64,000 nucleotides of DNA from Tersicoccus solisilvae (GTDB lineage: Bacteria > Actinomycetota > Actinomycetes > Actinomycetales > Micrococcaceae), in the NCBI RefSeq assembly GCF_014643255.1, contig NZ_BMJI01000011.1, forward strand, positions 27,436 through 91,435. The letters run 5' to 3'. Below, piece by piece: positions 43,083-51,584 of the stretch (positions are counted from its first letter, which is position 1; each line of letters starts with the position of its first letter). The notes under the pieces are model-generated. The model was not told where the DNA came from, made no database searches, and was given only the letters and a program-made list of their open reading frames with translations. The translations under genes were made by a program, and so were the position numbers.

Positions 43083-45149
43083 GTGAGCAGCAGGACACCG
43101 CGACCCGAGGACGAGTACCCGCCCCTGGACACTGACGACGGGGATCGCTATATCCCGACGTCGCGGGAACTGGCCGACCAGTACCGTCGCGAGCGGTCCG
43201 CCCGGGACGGCGGTGCCGACGACCCGATCACCGCCGGCCCCGCCGGTGATCCGGCAGGGGACCCCGGCGCGGGTGACACCGCCGGGCAGCCGCGGACCGG
43301 CGTGCGGGTGACCGAGCCGGTCCCGCTCGTCCCGGACGAGCCGTCGGAGGCGACGGCCCACCCGGACCACGAGTCCCGCCCCGTCGACGCCGCGGACCGC
43401 GCCGTCCCCACGGGGGATGCCGGGGACGCACCGGGGGCGGTCGACGCCGCGGACGGGGGCCGGCTGGACCCGGCCGAGGGATGGCGGGAGCGCTTCGACC
43501 ACGCCGCGGCCATGGACGCCTGGGACCGTGAGTTCGACGACGAGCCGAGGACCGGTCCGGCCGCATCGGGGCAGGCCGCCGACGCGCGGCAGGACGGCGC
43601 CACCGATGACGACGGCGACGCGCCGCACCTCGACGCCGGCACGTCCGACCCCGACGCCGAGCAGCGGGCCCGCTCGGAGGAGGGCCCGCGCGTGGGCACC
43701 GGCATCACGGAGACGGACGCGCGCAGCGATGCGGGCCGGGCCGCCGCGGGAGCGACGACGATCGATCGCCGGTCCGCGGCGACCCACGCCGACCCCGCCG
43801 GGGACGTCCCCGCACCGCTCGGCTCGTCCGCCGTCGCCGCGGGCCACCCGGGCGCGGGCGACGGACTCGATGAGCACGGACGCGATGAGCACGGACGCGA
43901 TGACGACGGACGCGATGACGAGGGAACCAGGGACGGCGGCACGGACGGCGCGCTCGACGCCGGCGCGGGCCCGGCTCGTGCCGACAAGCACCGCTGGGTC
44001 TCCGCCGACGGCGCCGAGGACCCCGCCGACGACCGCACCGACCGCAACGCCGACACGGACACGGACAGCGATCGCGTTGCGCGCGCCGACCGCGATCCCG
44101 CTGCGCACGCCGACCGTGACGACCGCGATCGGGACGTGGTGGCCCCCACCGGGACCACGGGGTCGGGCGTGGCGGTGGGTGCCGCTGCCGCCGGTGCCAC
44201 GGTGGCGGGTGCCGGGGCGGCCGGCCGGCTCGGCCGGGACCAGGACCGGGACCGGGACGACGAGCGCCGGGGCGTGCGCCCGGAGGACGAGCGGGACCCG
44301 GACCTGCCCGAACGCCCGGTCGAGGACGAGGGCCGGCAGGCGAATGCGGCCGGGGCGGCCGAGGACGACGAGGAGGCCCGCCGCCGGGCCACCCGGCGCG
44401 ACGCGGCCCTGGAGGGCAAGCCGGCCGCCGGCCGCTTCTGGCAGGTGGTGCTGGCGATCGCCTTCCCGGTGGTGCTGCTGGCCGCCGCGGTCCGCGCCGT
44501 CGCCTCGCCGCTGTTCCTCTGGATCGAGTACCACCGGCCCGGGTTCCCGGCCGACCCGTACGGCTTCACGGCCGACGACCGGCTCACCTGGGGCTCGGCC
44601 GTCGAGGACTACATCAACAACTTCGCGAACCCGCGGTACCTGACGCAGATCCCGGGCAAGGACGGCGGCTCGCTGCTGACCGAGGGCGAGATCAGCCACA
44701 TGGTGGACGTCAAGAACGTCATCGGCGTCTCCTGGATCGTGGCCGCCGTGCTGTTCGTGCTCGGCCTGATCGCCGTCGTCTACCTCGCCAAGCGTTACCT
44801 CGGCGGGGTGCGGCGCGGCCTGTTCGTCGGCTCCCTGATCACCCTCGCGGTCGTCATCGCGCTCGGCGTGTTCGCCCTGATCGACTGGAGCCTGTTCTTC
44901 ACCACGTTCCACCGGGTGTTCTTCGCCCAGGGCAACTGGACGTTCTACGAGAACGACGCCCTGATCCGGTTGTTCCCCGCGCAGTTCTGGGTGGACTCGG
45001 GCATCGTGATCGGCGGCCTCGTCGTCGTCGTCAGCCTCGTCACCCTGATCATGACCTGGCCCACGCGACGGCGGCGGGCTCGGTCCCGGGCGGCGCAGGA
45101 GGCGCTGCGCCGGTCGATGGCCGACCACGAGGAGGTCACCGCCGGCTGA
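43083..45149 (+). CDS. DUF1461 (TIGR01906) membrane protein with a very long charged N-terminal region
   Basis: A 688-residue protein. Residues 1 to about 450 are disordered and dominated by Asp, Ala, Gly, Glu and Arg, with repeats of DEHGR-type pentads and runs such as DRDRDDE. A first membrane helix (VVLAIAFPVVLLAAAV) starts near residue 455, followed by the conserved TIGR01906 core: FLWIEYHRPGFPADPYGFT, SAVEDYINNF and three further helices. The family is of unknown function, and ordinary members are about 220 residues, so two thirds of this protein is extra. The GTG has GAGGAG upstream and no other start would keep the core without most of the extension. Confidence 0.78.
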   Translation: MSSRTPRPEDEYPPLDTDDGDRYIPTSRELADQYRRERSARDGGADDPITAGPAGDPAGDPGAGDTAGQPRTGVRVTEPVPLVPDEPSEATAHPDHESRPVDAADRAVPTGDAGDAPGAVDAADGGRLDPAEGWRERFDHAAAMDAWDREFDDEPRTGPAASGQAADARQDGATDDDGDAPHLDAGTSDPDAEQRARSEEGPRVGTGITETDARSDAGRAAAGATTIDRRSAATHADPAGDVPAPLGSSAVAAGHPGAGDGLDEHGRDEHGRDDDGRDDEGTRDGGTDGALDAGAGPARADKHRWVSADGAEDPADDRTDRNADTDTDSDRVARADRDPAAHADRDDRDRDVVAPTGTTGSGVAVGAAAAGATVAGAGAAGRLGRDQDRDRDDERRGVRPEDERDPDLPERPVEDEGRQANAAGAAEDDEEARRRATRRDAALEGKPAAGRFWQVVLAIAFPVVLLAAAVRAVASPLFLWIEYHRPGFPADPYGFTADDRLTWGSAVEDYINNFANPRYLTQIPGKDGGSLLTEGEISHMVDVKNVIGVSWIVAAVLFVLGLIAVVYLAKRYLGGVRRGLFVGSLITLAVVIALGVFALIDWSLFFTTFHRVFFAQGNWTFYENDALIRLFPAQFWVDSGIVIGGLVVVVSLVTLIMTWPTRRRRARSRAAQEALRRSMADHEEVTAG
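43868..43927 (+). repeat. 15-bp tandem repeat in the DUF1461 gene
   Basis: Four copies of a 15-bp unit (CGATGAGCACGGACG, degenerating toward the 3' end) encode DEHGR/DDDGR pentapeptides. Confidence 0.85.
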
Positions 45150-45180
45150 CCGGCGGCACCCACCGCGGTACCGTCTCCCG

Positions 45181-45224
45181 CGCGCGACGACCCGCCACCG
45201 GATCCGGTGGCGGGTCGTCGCGCG
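45181..45224. terminator. Perfect 44-base palindrome between convergent genes
   Basis: 22-bp arms meet at a GATC centre with no unpaired loop in the DNA; as RNA it folds with a tight tetraloop. It lies between the DUF1461 and acyl-CoA synthetase stop codons and should work on both strands. Confidence 0.75.
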
Positions 45225-45252
45225 TCCGGACGTGTCCGGGGCGTGGAGTCGG

Positions 45253-47160
45253 TCAGCCGGCGGTCGTCCCGGCGGCGGTGTACAGCCCGTCGACGGCGTC
45301 GGCGAAGTCCTGGGTCACGACGTGCCGCTTGACCTTGAGGCTCTCGCTCAGGTGGCCGGACTCCAGACTCAGCGCGGTCGGCAGGACCGCGAACCGGCGG
45401 ATGCTCTCGGCGCGGGAGACGGGTGCGTTGGCGGCGTCGACGGCATGCTGGAGGTGGTCCCGGACCTGGGGGTGCTCGGCGGCCTCGGCGAGCGTCAGGG
45501 GGCCGAGCCGGTGCCGTACGGCGAACGCGGCCAGCTCCTCCTCGTCGAGGGTGAGCAGGGCGGCGACGTACGGGCGTCCGTCGCCCACGACGACGGCCTG
45601 GTCCACCAGCGGCTCGCGGCGCAGCGCCTCCTCGAGCGGTCCCGGGGCGACGTTCTTGCCGCCGGCCGTGACGATGAGGTCCTTGAGCCGGCCCGTGATG
45701 GAGAGGAACCCGTCGTCGTCGATCCGGCCGACGTCGCCGGTGTGCAGGAAGCCGTCCGCGGGAAGCGGGGCGGCGACGGCGTCGGCGGCGATCCGGTGCT
45801 CGCCGTCGGCGTGCGCACCGTGGTAGCCCGCGAAGACGCCGACTCCGCGGATCAACACCTCGCCGTCGTCGGCGATCCGCACCGTCGTGCCGGGCAGGGG
45901 GATGCCGACGGTGCCCACCTTGGTGCTGGACGGCACGTTGACCGCGGCCGGGGCCGTCGTCTCGGTCAGGCCGTAGCCCTCGAGCACGGGGATGCCGGCG
46001 CCGCGGAAGAAGTGGGTCAGGTGCGGGTCCAGGGCGCTCGCACCGCAGATGGCCCAGGCCAGGGAGCCGCCGAGCGTGGAGCGCAGCCGGCTGTAGAAGA
46101 GCGCGTCGAACACCGTGTGCGCCGCCCGCAGGCGTAGGGGGATGCGCGGTGCGGCCGCCGCGGGACCGCGGTACCAGGCCCGTTCCTGCTCCAGCTCGGA
46201 CCAGCGCACCGCGGTGCGCACGGCCGCGGCGAACGGCTTGCCCAGACCCGTGTTCTCGGCCCGCCGCTGCGTCGCCGCGAAGATCTTCTCGAAGATCCGC
46301 GGCACGCCCAGCAGGAACGTGGGCGCGAACGTCTCGACGTCGCGCATCAGGGTGCCGGTGTTGCCCACATGCCCGATCTGCACGCGCCCGACGAGGCACA
46401 TCACCTGGACCGCGCGCGCCAGCACGTGCGCCAACGGCAGGAACATCAGGGTGCGGCCGTTCTCGCCGATCACCTCCTGCAGGACGGGGATGGTGTTGCG
46501 GGCCAGGACCGTGAAGTTGCCGTGGGTGATGATGCAGCCGCGGGGCTGGCCGGTGGTGCCCGACGTGTAGACCAGGGAGGCGGGCGTGTCCAGCGTGTTG
46601 CTGGACCGGTGGGCCTCCAGCAGGGAATCGGCCACCGGTTCGCCGAGCAGGCGCAGGTCGGAGAAGTCGGGGCCGTACCCCTCGTCGCTCATCAACCAGA
46701 TGCTCGGGCTGGTGCCGGCCTCCTCGGCGGCGGTCTGCACCGCGCGGCGTCGCCCGCGGTCGGCCACGAACACGTGCCGGGCGCCGGAGTCCTGCAGGAT
46801 CCAGGCGATCTGGGCGGGCGCCGACGTCTCGTAGATCGGCACGGTGACCCCACCGGCGTACCAGATGGCGAAGTCGACGAGGGTCCACGCGTAGCTGGTG
46901 GGGGAGAACACCGCCACCGGGTCGGACGGCTTCAGGCCCGAGGCGATCAGGCCGCGGGCGAGCACCTTGACCTGGTCCTCGAAGGCCCCGGCGGTCACGT
47001 CCGTCCACCCGTCGTCGGAGCGCACCGCGTACAGGGGCGTCCAGGGGCTGCGCTGCGCCAACTGCGCGAGCAGGTCCGTGGTGTTGGACTGGCGGTCCAC
47101 CGTGACCAGGAGCTCCGTGCTCGCTTCCTTAAAGGGGAAGGGGTGGAGGGGGTGGGTCAC
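45253..47160 (-). CDS. Long-chain fatty acid-CoA ligase (AMP-forming)
   Basis: A 635-residue adenylate-forming enzyme activating fatty acids to acyl-CoA, closest in layout to FadD15-type ligases. ATP-binding motif P1 YTSGTTGQPRG is at 198-208; the later EGYGLTETTAPAAVN, the hinge region DGFLHTGDVGRIDDDGFL and the C-terminal catalytic Lys in LKVKRHVVTQDF are all present. The GTG at 47160 is 16 bases after the stop of the protein mannosyltransferase gene and has only a weak ribosome site, suggesting co-transcription. Substrate chain length cannot be told. Confidence 0.9.
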   Translation of the reverse strand: MTHPLHPFPFKEASTELLVTVDRQSNTTDLLAQLAQRSPWTPLYAVRSDDGWTDVTAGAFEDQVKVLARGLIASGLKPSDPVAVFSPTSYAWTLVDFAIWYAGGVTVPIYETSAPAQIAWILQDSGARHVFVADRGRRRAVQTAAEEAGTSPSIWLMSDEGYGPDFSDLRLLGEPVADSLLEAHRSSNTLDTPASLVYTSGTTGQPRGCIITHGNFTVLARNTIPVLQEVIGENGRTLMFLPLAHVLARAVQVMCLVGRVQIGHVGNTGTLMRDVETFAPTFLLGVPRIFEKIFAATQRRAENTGLGKPFAAAVRTAVRWSELEQERAWYRGPAAAAPRIPLRLRAAHTVFDALFYSRLRSTLGGSLAWAICGASALDPHLTHFFRGAGIPVLEGYGLTETTAPAAVNVPSSTKVGTVGIPLPGTTVRIADDGEVLIRGVGVFAGYHGAHADGEHRIAADAVAAPLPADGFLHTGDVGRIDDDGFLSITGRLKDLIVTAGGKNVAPGPLEEALRREPLVDQAVVVGDGRPYVAALLTLDEEELAAFAVRHRLGPLTLAEAAEHPQVRDHLQHAVDAANAPVSRAESIRRFAVLPTALSLESGHLSESLKVKRHVVTQDFADAVDGLYTAAGTTAG

Positions 47161-47176
47161 CCGTACACGCTCGCTT

Positions 47177-48937
47177 TCAGATCCAGCTGGGCATCCACAT
47201 CCGCAGCCGCCATTGCTCGTAGGGGAGCACCTCGGCCGTCCAGATGGGCAGGAAGAACGCGGTGAGCAGCAGCACGGCCGCCACGAATACCCCGAGCACC
47301 ACTATGCCCCACCGGCGCCGGGCGGCCGGAACAGGGCCGTCCTCGGCGGTTCGCGGCGCCCCGAGCGCCGCCCCGGCGACCATGGTCAGGCCGAGGACGA
47401 GGAAGGGCTCGAACGAGACGGCGTAGAAGAAGAAGGTCGTCCGCTCCGGGTAGAGGAACCACGGCAGATAGCCGGCAGCCACCCCGGCGAGGACCGCGCC
47501 GGCCCGCCAGTCGCGGCGGCCGATCCACCAGAACAGCAGCACGATCAGCGCCAGCGCCGCCGTCCACCAGATCAGCGGGTTGCCGACGGAGAGGATCGCC
47601 GAGGAGCACTTCGCCACGTCGCACCCGGCCACCGGCCCGGTCGGCGACTCGTAGTAGAACGACGTCGGCCGGCCCATCACGAGCCACGTCCACGCGCTCG
47701 CCTGGTACGGGTGTTCGGCGCTCAGCCCCTGGTGGAACTCGTACGCGGTCAGATGGTAGTGCCACAGGGATCGCAGGGAGGCCGGGACCCAGCCCCACGG
47801 GCCGGCCGGGTTGTCCTGCCCCCACTGCCGGTCCCACGCATCACCGGAGAGGAACCAGCCGGTCCAGGTGAACAGGTAGGTGACGGCGCCGACGGGCACG
47901 ATCGCGACGAAGGCCAACAGCCCGTCCTTGAGGATCCCCGCCCGCGCCCAGTGCACGATGCCGGCGAGCCGGCGGGCGTTCATGTCCCACAACACGGTCA
48001 TCAGCCCGAACACGGCGACGAAGGACAGGGCGGACCACTTGGTGCCGACGGCCAGGCCGAGCAGCACGCCGGCGAGCAGCCGCCACGGCCGCAGCCCGAG
48101 GAACGGGCCGGTGCGCAGCAGGAGCGGATGGCCGGCGGTCACGGTGGCCAGGCCGGCGGCGGCGGCGTCGGAGAGCCGACGGGCCAGCCGTCGCCGTCCG
48201 TCGTCGCGGTCCAGCAGCAGGGCGACGAACGCGGCGAGCAGGAAGAAGGAGAGGAAGACGTCGAGCAGGCCGGTGCGGGACATGACCAGGTGGTGGCCGT
48301 CGACGGCCAGCAACAGCGCCGCGAGCCCGGCCAGGACCCGGGAGCGGAACAGCAGCCACGCGGCGAGGCCGATCAGCACCACGCTCAGCGTGCCGATCGC
48401 GGCGGCACTGAAGCGCCAGCCGATGCCGTTGTCGCTGCCGAACAGCCACATCCCGAACGCGATCATCCACTTGCCGACCGGCGGGTGGACCACGTACTCG
48501 GGGGTGCTCTGCAGCTGCGGCCGGCCGGCGACGAAGGCGTCGTTCGCGTTCTCCGGCCAGTTCCGCTCGTAGCCGCTCTGCAGCATCGAGTACGCGTCCT
48601 TGACGTAGTACGTCTCGTCGAACACCAGGGAGTGCGGTTCGGCCAGCCGGACGAACCTGAGCAGTCCACCGAGGACGGCGGCGACGGCGATCAGGCCCCA
48701 GCCGGCGGGGCCGAGCCGGAGCGAGCCGGGGCCGGTGCCGATGAGCCGGAGCCTCAGGGCCGCGTAGGTGAGGGCCTCCCCGGGCGGAAGCACCCGGCGT
48801 CGGGCCGAGCGGATCATGCCGACGCGGTCCGGGCGGCCGGCGCCGCCGGGTGAGCCCACCGCGGCGGGGGTGTCGGGCCGATCGGCCGGGCGAGTCGACG
48901 CGGGTTCGGCCTCGGTCGGGCTCGCGGGGTGGCTCAC
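47177..48937 (-). CDS. pmt: Dolichyl/polyprenyl-phosphate-mannose protein mannosyltransferase
   Basis: A 586-residue GT39 membrane enzyme that transfers mannose from polyprenyl-phosphomannose to Ser/Thr of secreted proteins. After a disordered N-terminus (about 60 residues) the first helix is followed by the catalytic acidic pair in VFDETYYVKDAYS, then about ten more helices and the C-terminal PMT_4TMC-like region (WPCHHxxx-type loop not seen, but TFFFYAVSFEPFLVLGL is). It resembles Rv1002c and, as there, is divergent from rsmI. Together with manA in this window it supports protein O-mannosylation. Confidence 0.92.
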   Translation of the reverse strand: MSHPASPTEAEPASTRPADRPDTPAAVGSPGGAGRPDRVGMIRSARRRVLPPGEALTYAALRLRLIGTGPGSLRLGPAGWGLIAVAAVLGGLLRFVRLAEPHSLVFDETYYVKDAYSMLQSGYERNWPENANDAFVAGRPQLQSTPEYVVHPPVGKWMIAFGMWLFGSDNGIGWRFSAAAIGTLSVVLIGLAAWLLFRSRVLAGLAALLLAVDGHHLVMSRTGLLDVFLSFFLLAAFVALLLDRDDGRRRLARRLSDAAAAGLATVTAGHPLLLRTGPFLGLRPWRLLAGVLLGLAVGTKWSALSFVAVFGLMTVLWDMNARRLAGIVHWARAGILKDGLLAFVAIVPVGAVTYLFTWTGWFLSGDAWDRQWGQDNPAGPWGWVPASLRSLWHYHLTAYEFHQGLSAEHPYQASAWTWLVMGRPTSFYYESPTGPVAGCDVAKCSSAILSVGNPLIWWTAALALIVLLFWWIGRRDWRAGAVLAGVAAGYLPWFLYPERTTFFFYAVSFEPFLVLGLTMVAGAALGAPRTAEDGPVPAARRRWGIVVLGVFVAAVLLLTAFFLPIWTAEVLPYEQWRLRMWMPSWI

Positions 48938-49006
48938 CCGACCATGCTACGGGCCGGCCCGGTACGGTCCCGTCCGGTGACGGGCCGGGCCCGGCGCCCC
49001 CGCGGG

Positions 49007-49012
49007 TACCCT
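49007..49012 (+). promoter_or_regulatory. -10 box for leaderless rsmI
   Basis: TACCCT, 7 bases before the GTG at 49020 (an overlapping ATG at 49018 is in another frame). Confidence 0.5.
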
Positions 49013-49019
49013 CGACGAT

Positions 49020-49874
49020 GTGGAGCAGCGTGAGCAACCCGGCGGGATCGTCCTCGCGGCGACGCCGATCGGCAACCTGGGGGACGCGACCGACCGGCTC
49101 CGCGACCTGTTGGCCACCGCCGACATCGTCGCGGCCGAGGACACCCGCCGTCTGCACCGGCTGCTGCAGGGCCTCGGCATCAGCACCGCCGGCTCGATCA
49201 CCAGCTACCACGAGCACAACGAGGCGAGCCGCACCCCCGAACTGCTCGAGGCCGCCCGGGCCGGTGCCACCGTGCTCATCGTCACCGACGCCGGCATGCC
49301 CGCCGTCTCCGACCCCGGCTTCCGGCTGGTCAGTGCCGCGGTGCGCGAGGGTGTACCGGTCACCGTCGCCCCCGGCCCGTCCGCCGTCCTGACCGCCCTC
49401 GCACTGTCCGGCCTGCCCACCGACCGGTTCTGCTTCGAGGGGTTCCTGCCGCGGAAGACGGGGGAGCGCGCCGGTCGCCTGGCCGAGCTCGCCGCTGAAC
49501 CCCGGACGATGGTCTTCTTCGAGGCCCCCCACCGGGTCGAGGCGATGCTCGCCGCCCTGACCGGGGCCTTCGGGCCCTCCCGGGAGGCCGCCCTGGCCCG
49601 GGAGCTGACCAAGCTGCACGAGCAGGTCCGCCGGGGGAGCCTCGACGAGCTGCTCACCGGCACCCGGGAGGACCCGCCGCGCGGGGAGATCGTCGTCGTC
49701 GTCGCCGGTGCGCCGGCCGGCCCGGCGGCCTCCGTCGACGACGCCCTCGCCGAGGTCGCCCGGCTGCGCGCCGACGGGATGCGACTGAAGGACGCCGCCG
49801 CGCAGGTCGCGACGAGCACCGGTCTGAGCCGTCGGGACCTGTACGAGGCGGCCCTGCGCCAGCCCTCGTCCTGA
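49020..49874 (+). CDS. rsmI: 16S rRNA (cytidine1402-2'-O)-methyltransferase
   Basis: SAM-dependent 2'-O-methyltransferase acting with RsmH on C1402 of 16S rRNA. The 284-residue protein has the tetrapyrrole-methylase fold signature [30 protein letters not shown] and [17 protein letters not shown], then [17 protein letters not shown]. The C-terminus has the family helix [20 protein letters not shown]. The gene appears leaderless and is divergent from pmt, as in mycobacteria. Confidence 0.94.
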   Translation: MEQREQPGGIVLAATPIGNLGDATDRLRDLLATADIVAAEDTRRLHRLLQGLGISTAGSITSYHEHNEASRTPELLEAARAGATVLIVTDAGMPAVSDPGFRLVSAAVREGVPVTVAPGPSAVLTALALSGLPTDRFCFEGFLPRKTGERAGRLAELAAEPRTMVFFEAPHRVEAMLAALTGAFGPSREAALARELTKLHEQVRRGSLDELLTGTREDPPRGEIVVVVAGAPAGPAASVDDALAEVARLRADGMRLKDAAAQVATSTGLSRRDLYEAALRQPSS

Positions 49875-49944
49875 TCGTGCATCAGCACCACCGGCCCCGC
49901 CCTCGCCCGGCCGGGTGCACATGGACAGCCCCCGAGGCCGCCCG

Positions 49945-49950
49945 TAGCGT
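49945..49950 (+). promoter_or_regulatory. Predicted -10 box of the succinate-semialdehyde dehydrogenase gene
   Basis: TAGCGT fits TANNNT; the predicted start leaves about a 65-base leader before the ATG at 50025. Confidence 0.4.
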
Positions 49951-50024
49951 GGAACCCGGACACCGCGCACCCGCACCGGGTGCCGGTCGCACACCACCCG
50001 AGCCGGACATCGAAGGAGAGTGCC

Positions 50025-51515
50025 ATGGTCGCCACCATCGCGGAGCGTGAGAAGGAGCTGCTGGACCGGGTCCCCACCGGCCTGCTGATCGGGGGCGAGT
50101 GGCGCGAGGCCACCGGCGGCGCCACCTTCGACGTCGAGGACCCCGCCACCGGGCGCACCCTGCTGAGCATCGCCGACGCCGGCCCCGAGGACGGCAAGGC
50201 CGCGCTCGACGCCGCCGCGGCCGCCCAGGAGGGGTGGGCCCGCACCGCCCCGCGCGAGCGTGGCGAGATCCTGCGCCGCGCGTTCGACGCCGTCACCGCG
50301 CGGGCCGACGAGTTCGCCCTGCTGATGACCCTCGAGATGGGCAAGCCGCTGGCCGAGGCGAAGGGCGAGGTCACCTACGGCGCCGAGTTCCTGCGCTGGT
50401 TCTCCGAGGAGGCCGTGCGCGCGTTCGGCCGCTACTCCTCCTCCCCGGAGGGCAAGCTGCGGGTGCTGACCGTGAAGAAGCCGGTCGGCCCGTGCCTGCT
50501 CATCACCCCGTGGAACTTCCCCCTGGCGATGGCCACCCGCAAGATCGCCCCGGCGATCGCCGCGGGCTGCACCATGGTGCTCAAGCCGGCCGCCCTCACC
50601 CCGCTCACCTCGCAGCTGTTCGCGCAGGTACTGATCGAGGCCGGCCTGCCGGCGGGCGTGCTCAACGTCGTCCCCACGACGAGCGCCGGCAAGGTGACCG
50701 GCCCCCTGATCAAGGACGCGCGGCTGCGGAAGATCTCCTTCACCGGCTCGACGCCGGTCGGCCGCCGGCTGCTCGCCGACGCGTCGGAGACCGTGCTGCG
50801 GACCTCGATGGAGCTCGGCGGCAACGCCCCGTTCCTCGTCTTCGAGGACGCCGACGTCGACGCCGCCGTCGAGGGGGCCATGGCCGCGAAGATGCGCAAC
50901 ATGGGCGAGGCCTGCACCGCCGCCAACCGGTTCCTCGTGCACCGGGACGTCGCCGAGCGGTTCAGCACCGCCTTCGCCGAGAAGATGAAGGCCCTCACGC
51001 TGGGCCGCGGCACGGAGGAGTCGACGACGACCGGACCCCTGATCGACGCCAAGAGCCGCGACAAGGTGCACGAGCTGGTCACCGCCGCCGTCGAGTCCGG
51101 CGCGACGCCGCTGGTCGGCGGGGCCCCCGCCGAGGGCGAGGGCTACTTCTACCAGCCGACCGTCCTCGCCGACGTGCCCGCCGGCAACCGGATCCTGCAG
51201 GAGGAGATCTTCGGCCCGGTCGCCCCGATCACCGTGTTCGACGACGAGGACGAGGCCGTCCGGCTGGCCAACGCCACCGAGTACGGGCTCGCCGCCTACG
51301 TCTTCACGAAGGACCTGAACCGCGGCCTGCGGATCGGGGAGCGGCTCGAGGTCGGCCTGCTGGGTCTGAACGCCGGCGTCATCTCGAACGCCTCGGCCCC
51401 GTTCGGCGGTGTCAAGCAGTCCGGCATGGGCCGCGAGGGCGGCACCGAGGGTCTCTCCGAGTACCTCTCCACCCAGTACGTCGGCATCGCCGACCCCTGG
51501 GCCGACCAGGCCTGA
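50025..51515 (+). CDS. gabD: NAD(P)-dependent succinate-semialdehyde dehydrogenase
   Basis: A 496-residue aldehyde dehydrogenase converting succinate semialdehyde to succinate in the GABA shunt. Catalytic residues are E263 (MELGGNAP) and C297 (MGEACTAANR); the cofactor and oxyanion Asn is in TPWNFPLAM, and EEIFGPVAPI is the usual C-terminal segment. The sequence GEACTAANRFLVH is typical of GabD-like enzymes, but other semialdehydes are possible substrates. The ATG has AAGGAGAG upstream. It lies in the place where metS is often found in related genomes. Confidence 0.88.
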   Translation: MVATIAEREKELLDRVPTGLLIGGEWREATGGATFDVEDPATGRTLLSIADAGPEDGKAALDAAAAAQEGWARTAPRERGEILRRAFDAVTARADEFALLMTLEMGKPLAEAKGEVTYGAEFLRWFSEEAVRAFGRYSSSPEGKLRVLTVKKPVGPCLLITPWNFPLAMATRKIAPAIAAGCTMVLKPAALTPLTSQLFAQVLIEAGLPAGVLNVVPTTSAGKVTGPLIKDARLRKISFTGSTPVGRRLLADASETVLRTSMELGGNAPFLVFEDADVDAAVEGAMAAKMRNMGEACTAANRFLVHRDVAERFSTAFAEKMKALTLGRGTEESTTTGPLIDAKSRDKVHELVTAAVESGATPLVGGAPAEGEGYFYQPTVLADVPAGNRILQEEIFGPVAPITVFDDEDEAVRLANATEYGLAAYVFTKDLNRGLRIGERLEVGLLGLNAGVISNASAPFGGVKQSGMGREGGTEGLSEYLSTQYVGIADPWADQA

Positions 51516-51543
51516 CGAACCCGGCCCGACGAATCGGCCTGAC

Positions 51544-51579
51544 GCACGGCGTCCCGTCCCTGCGGACGGGGCGCCGTGC
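51544..51579. terminator. Bidirectional hairpin between gabD and the transglutaminase gene
   Basis: 16-pair stem including one G-U (51544-51559 with 51564-51579), CTGC loop, between convergent stops. Confidence 0.7.
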
Positions 51580-51584
51580 GGCGT

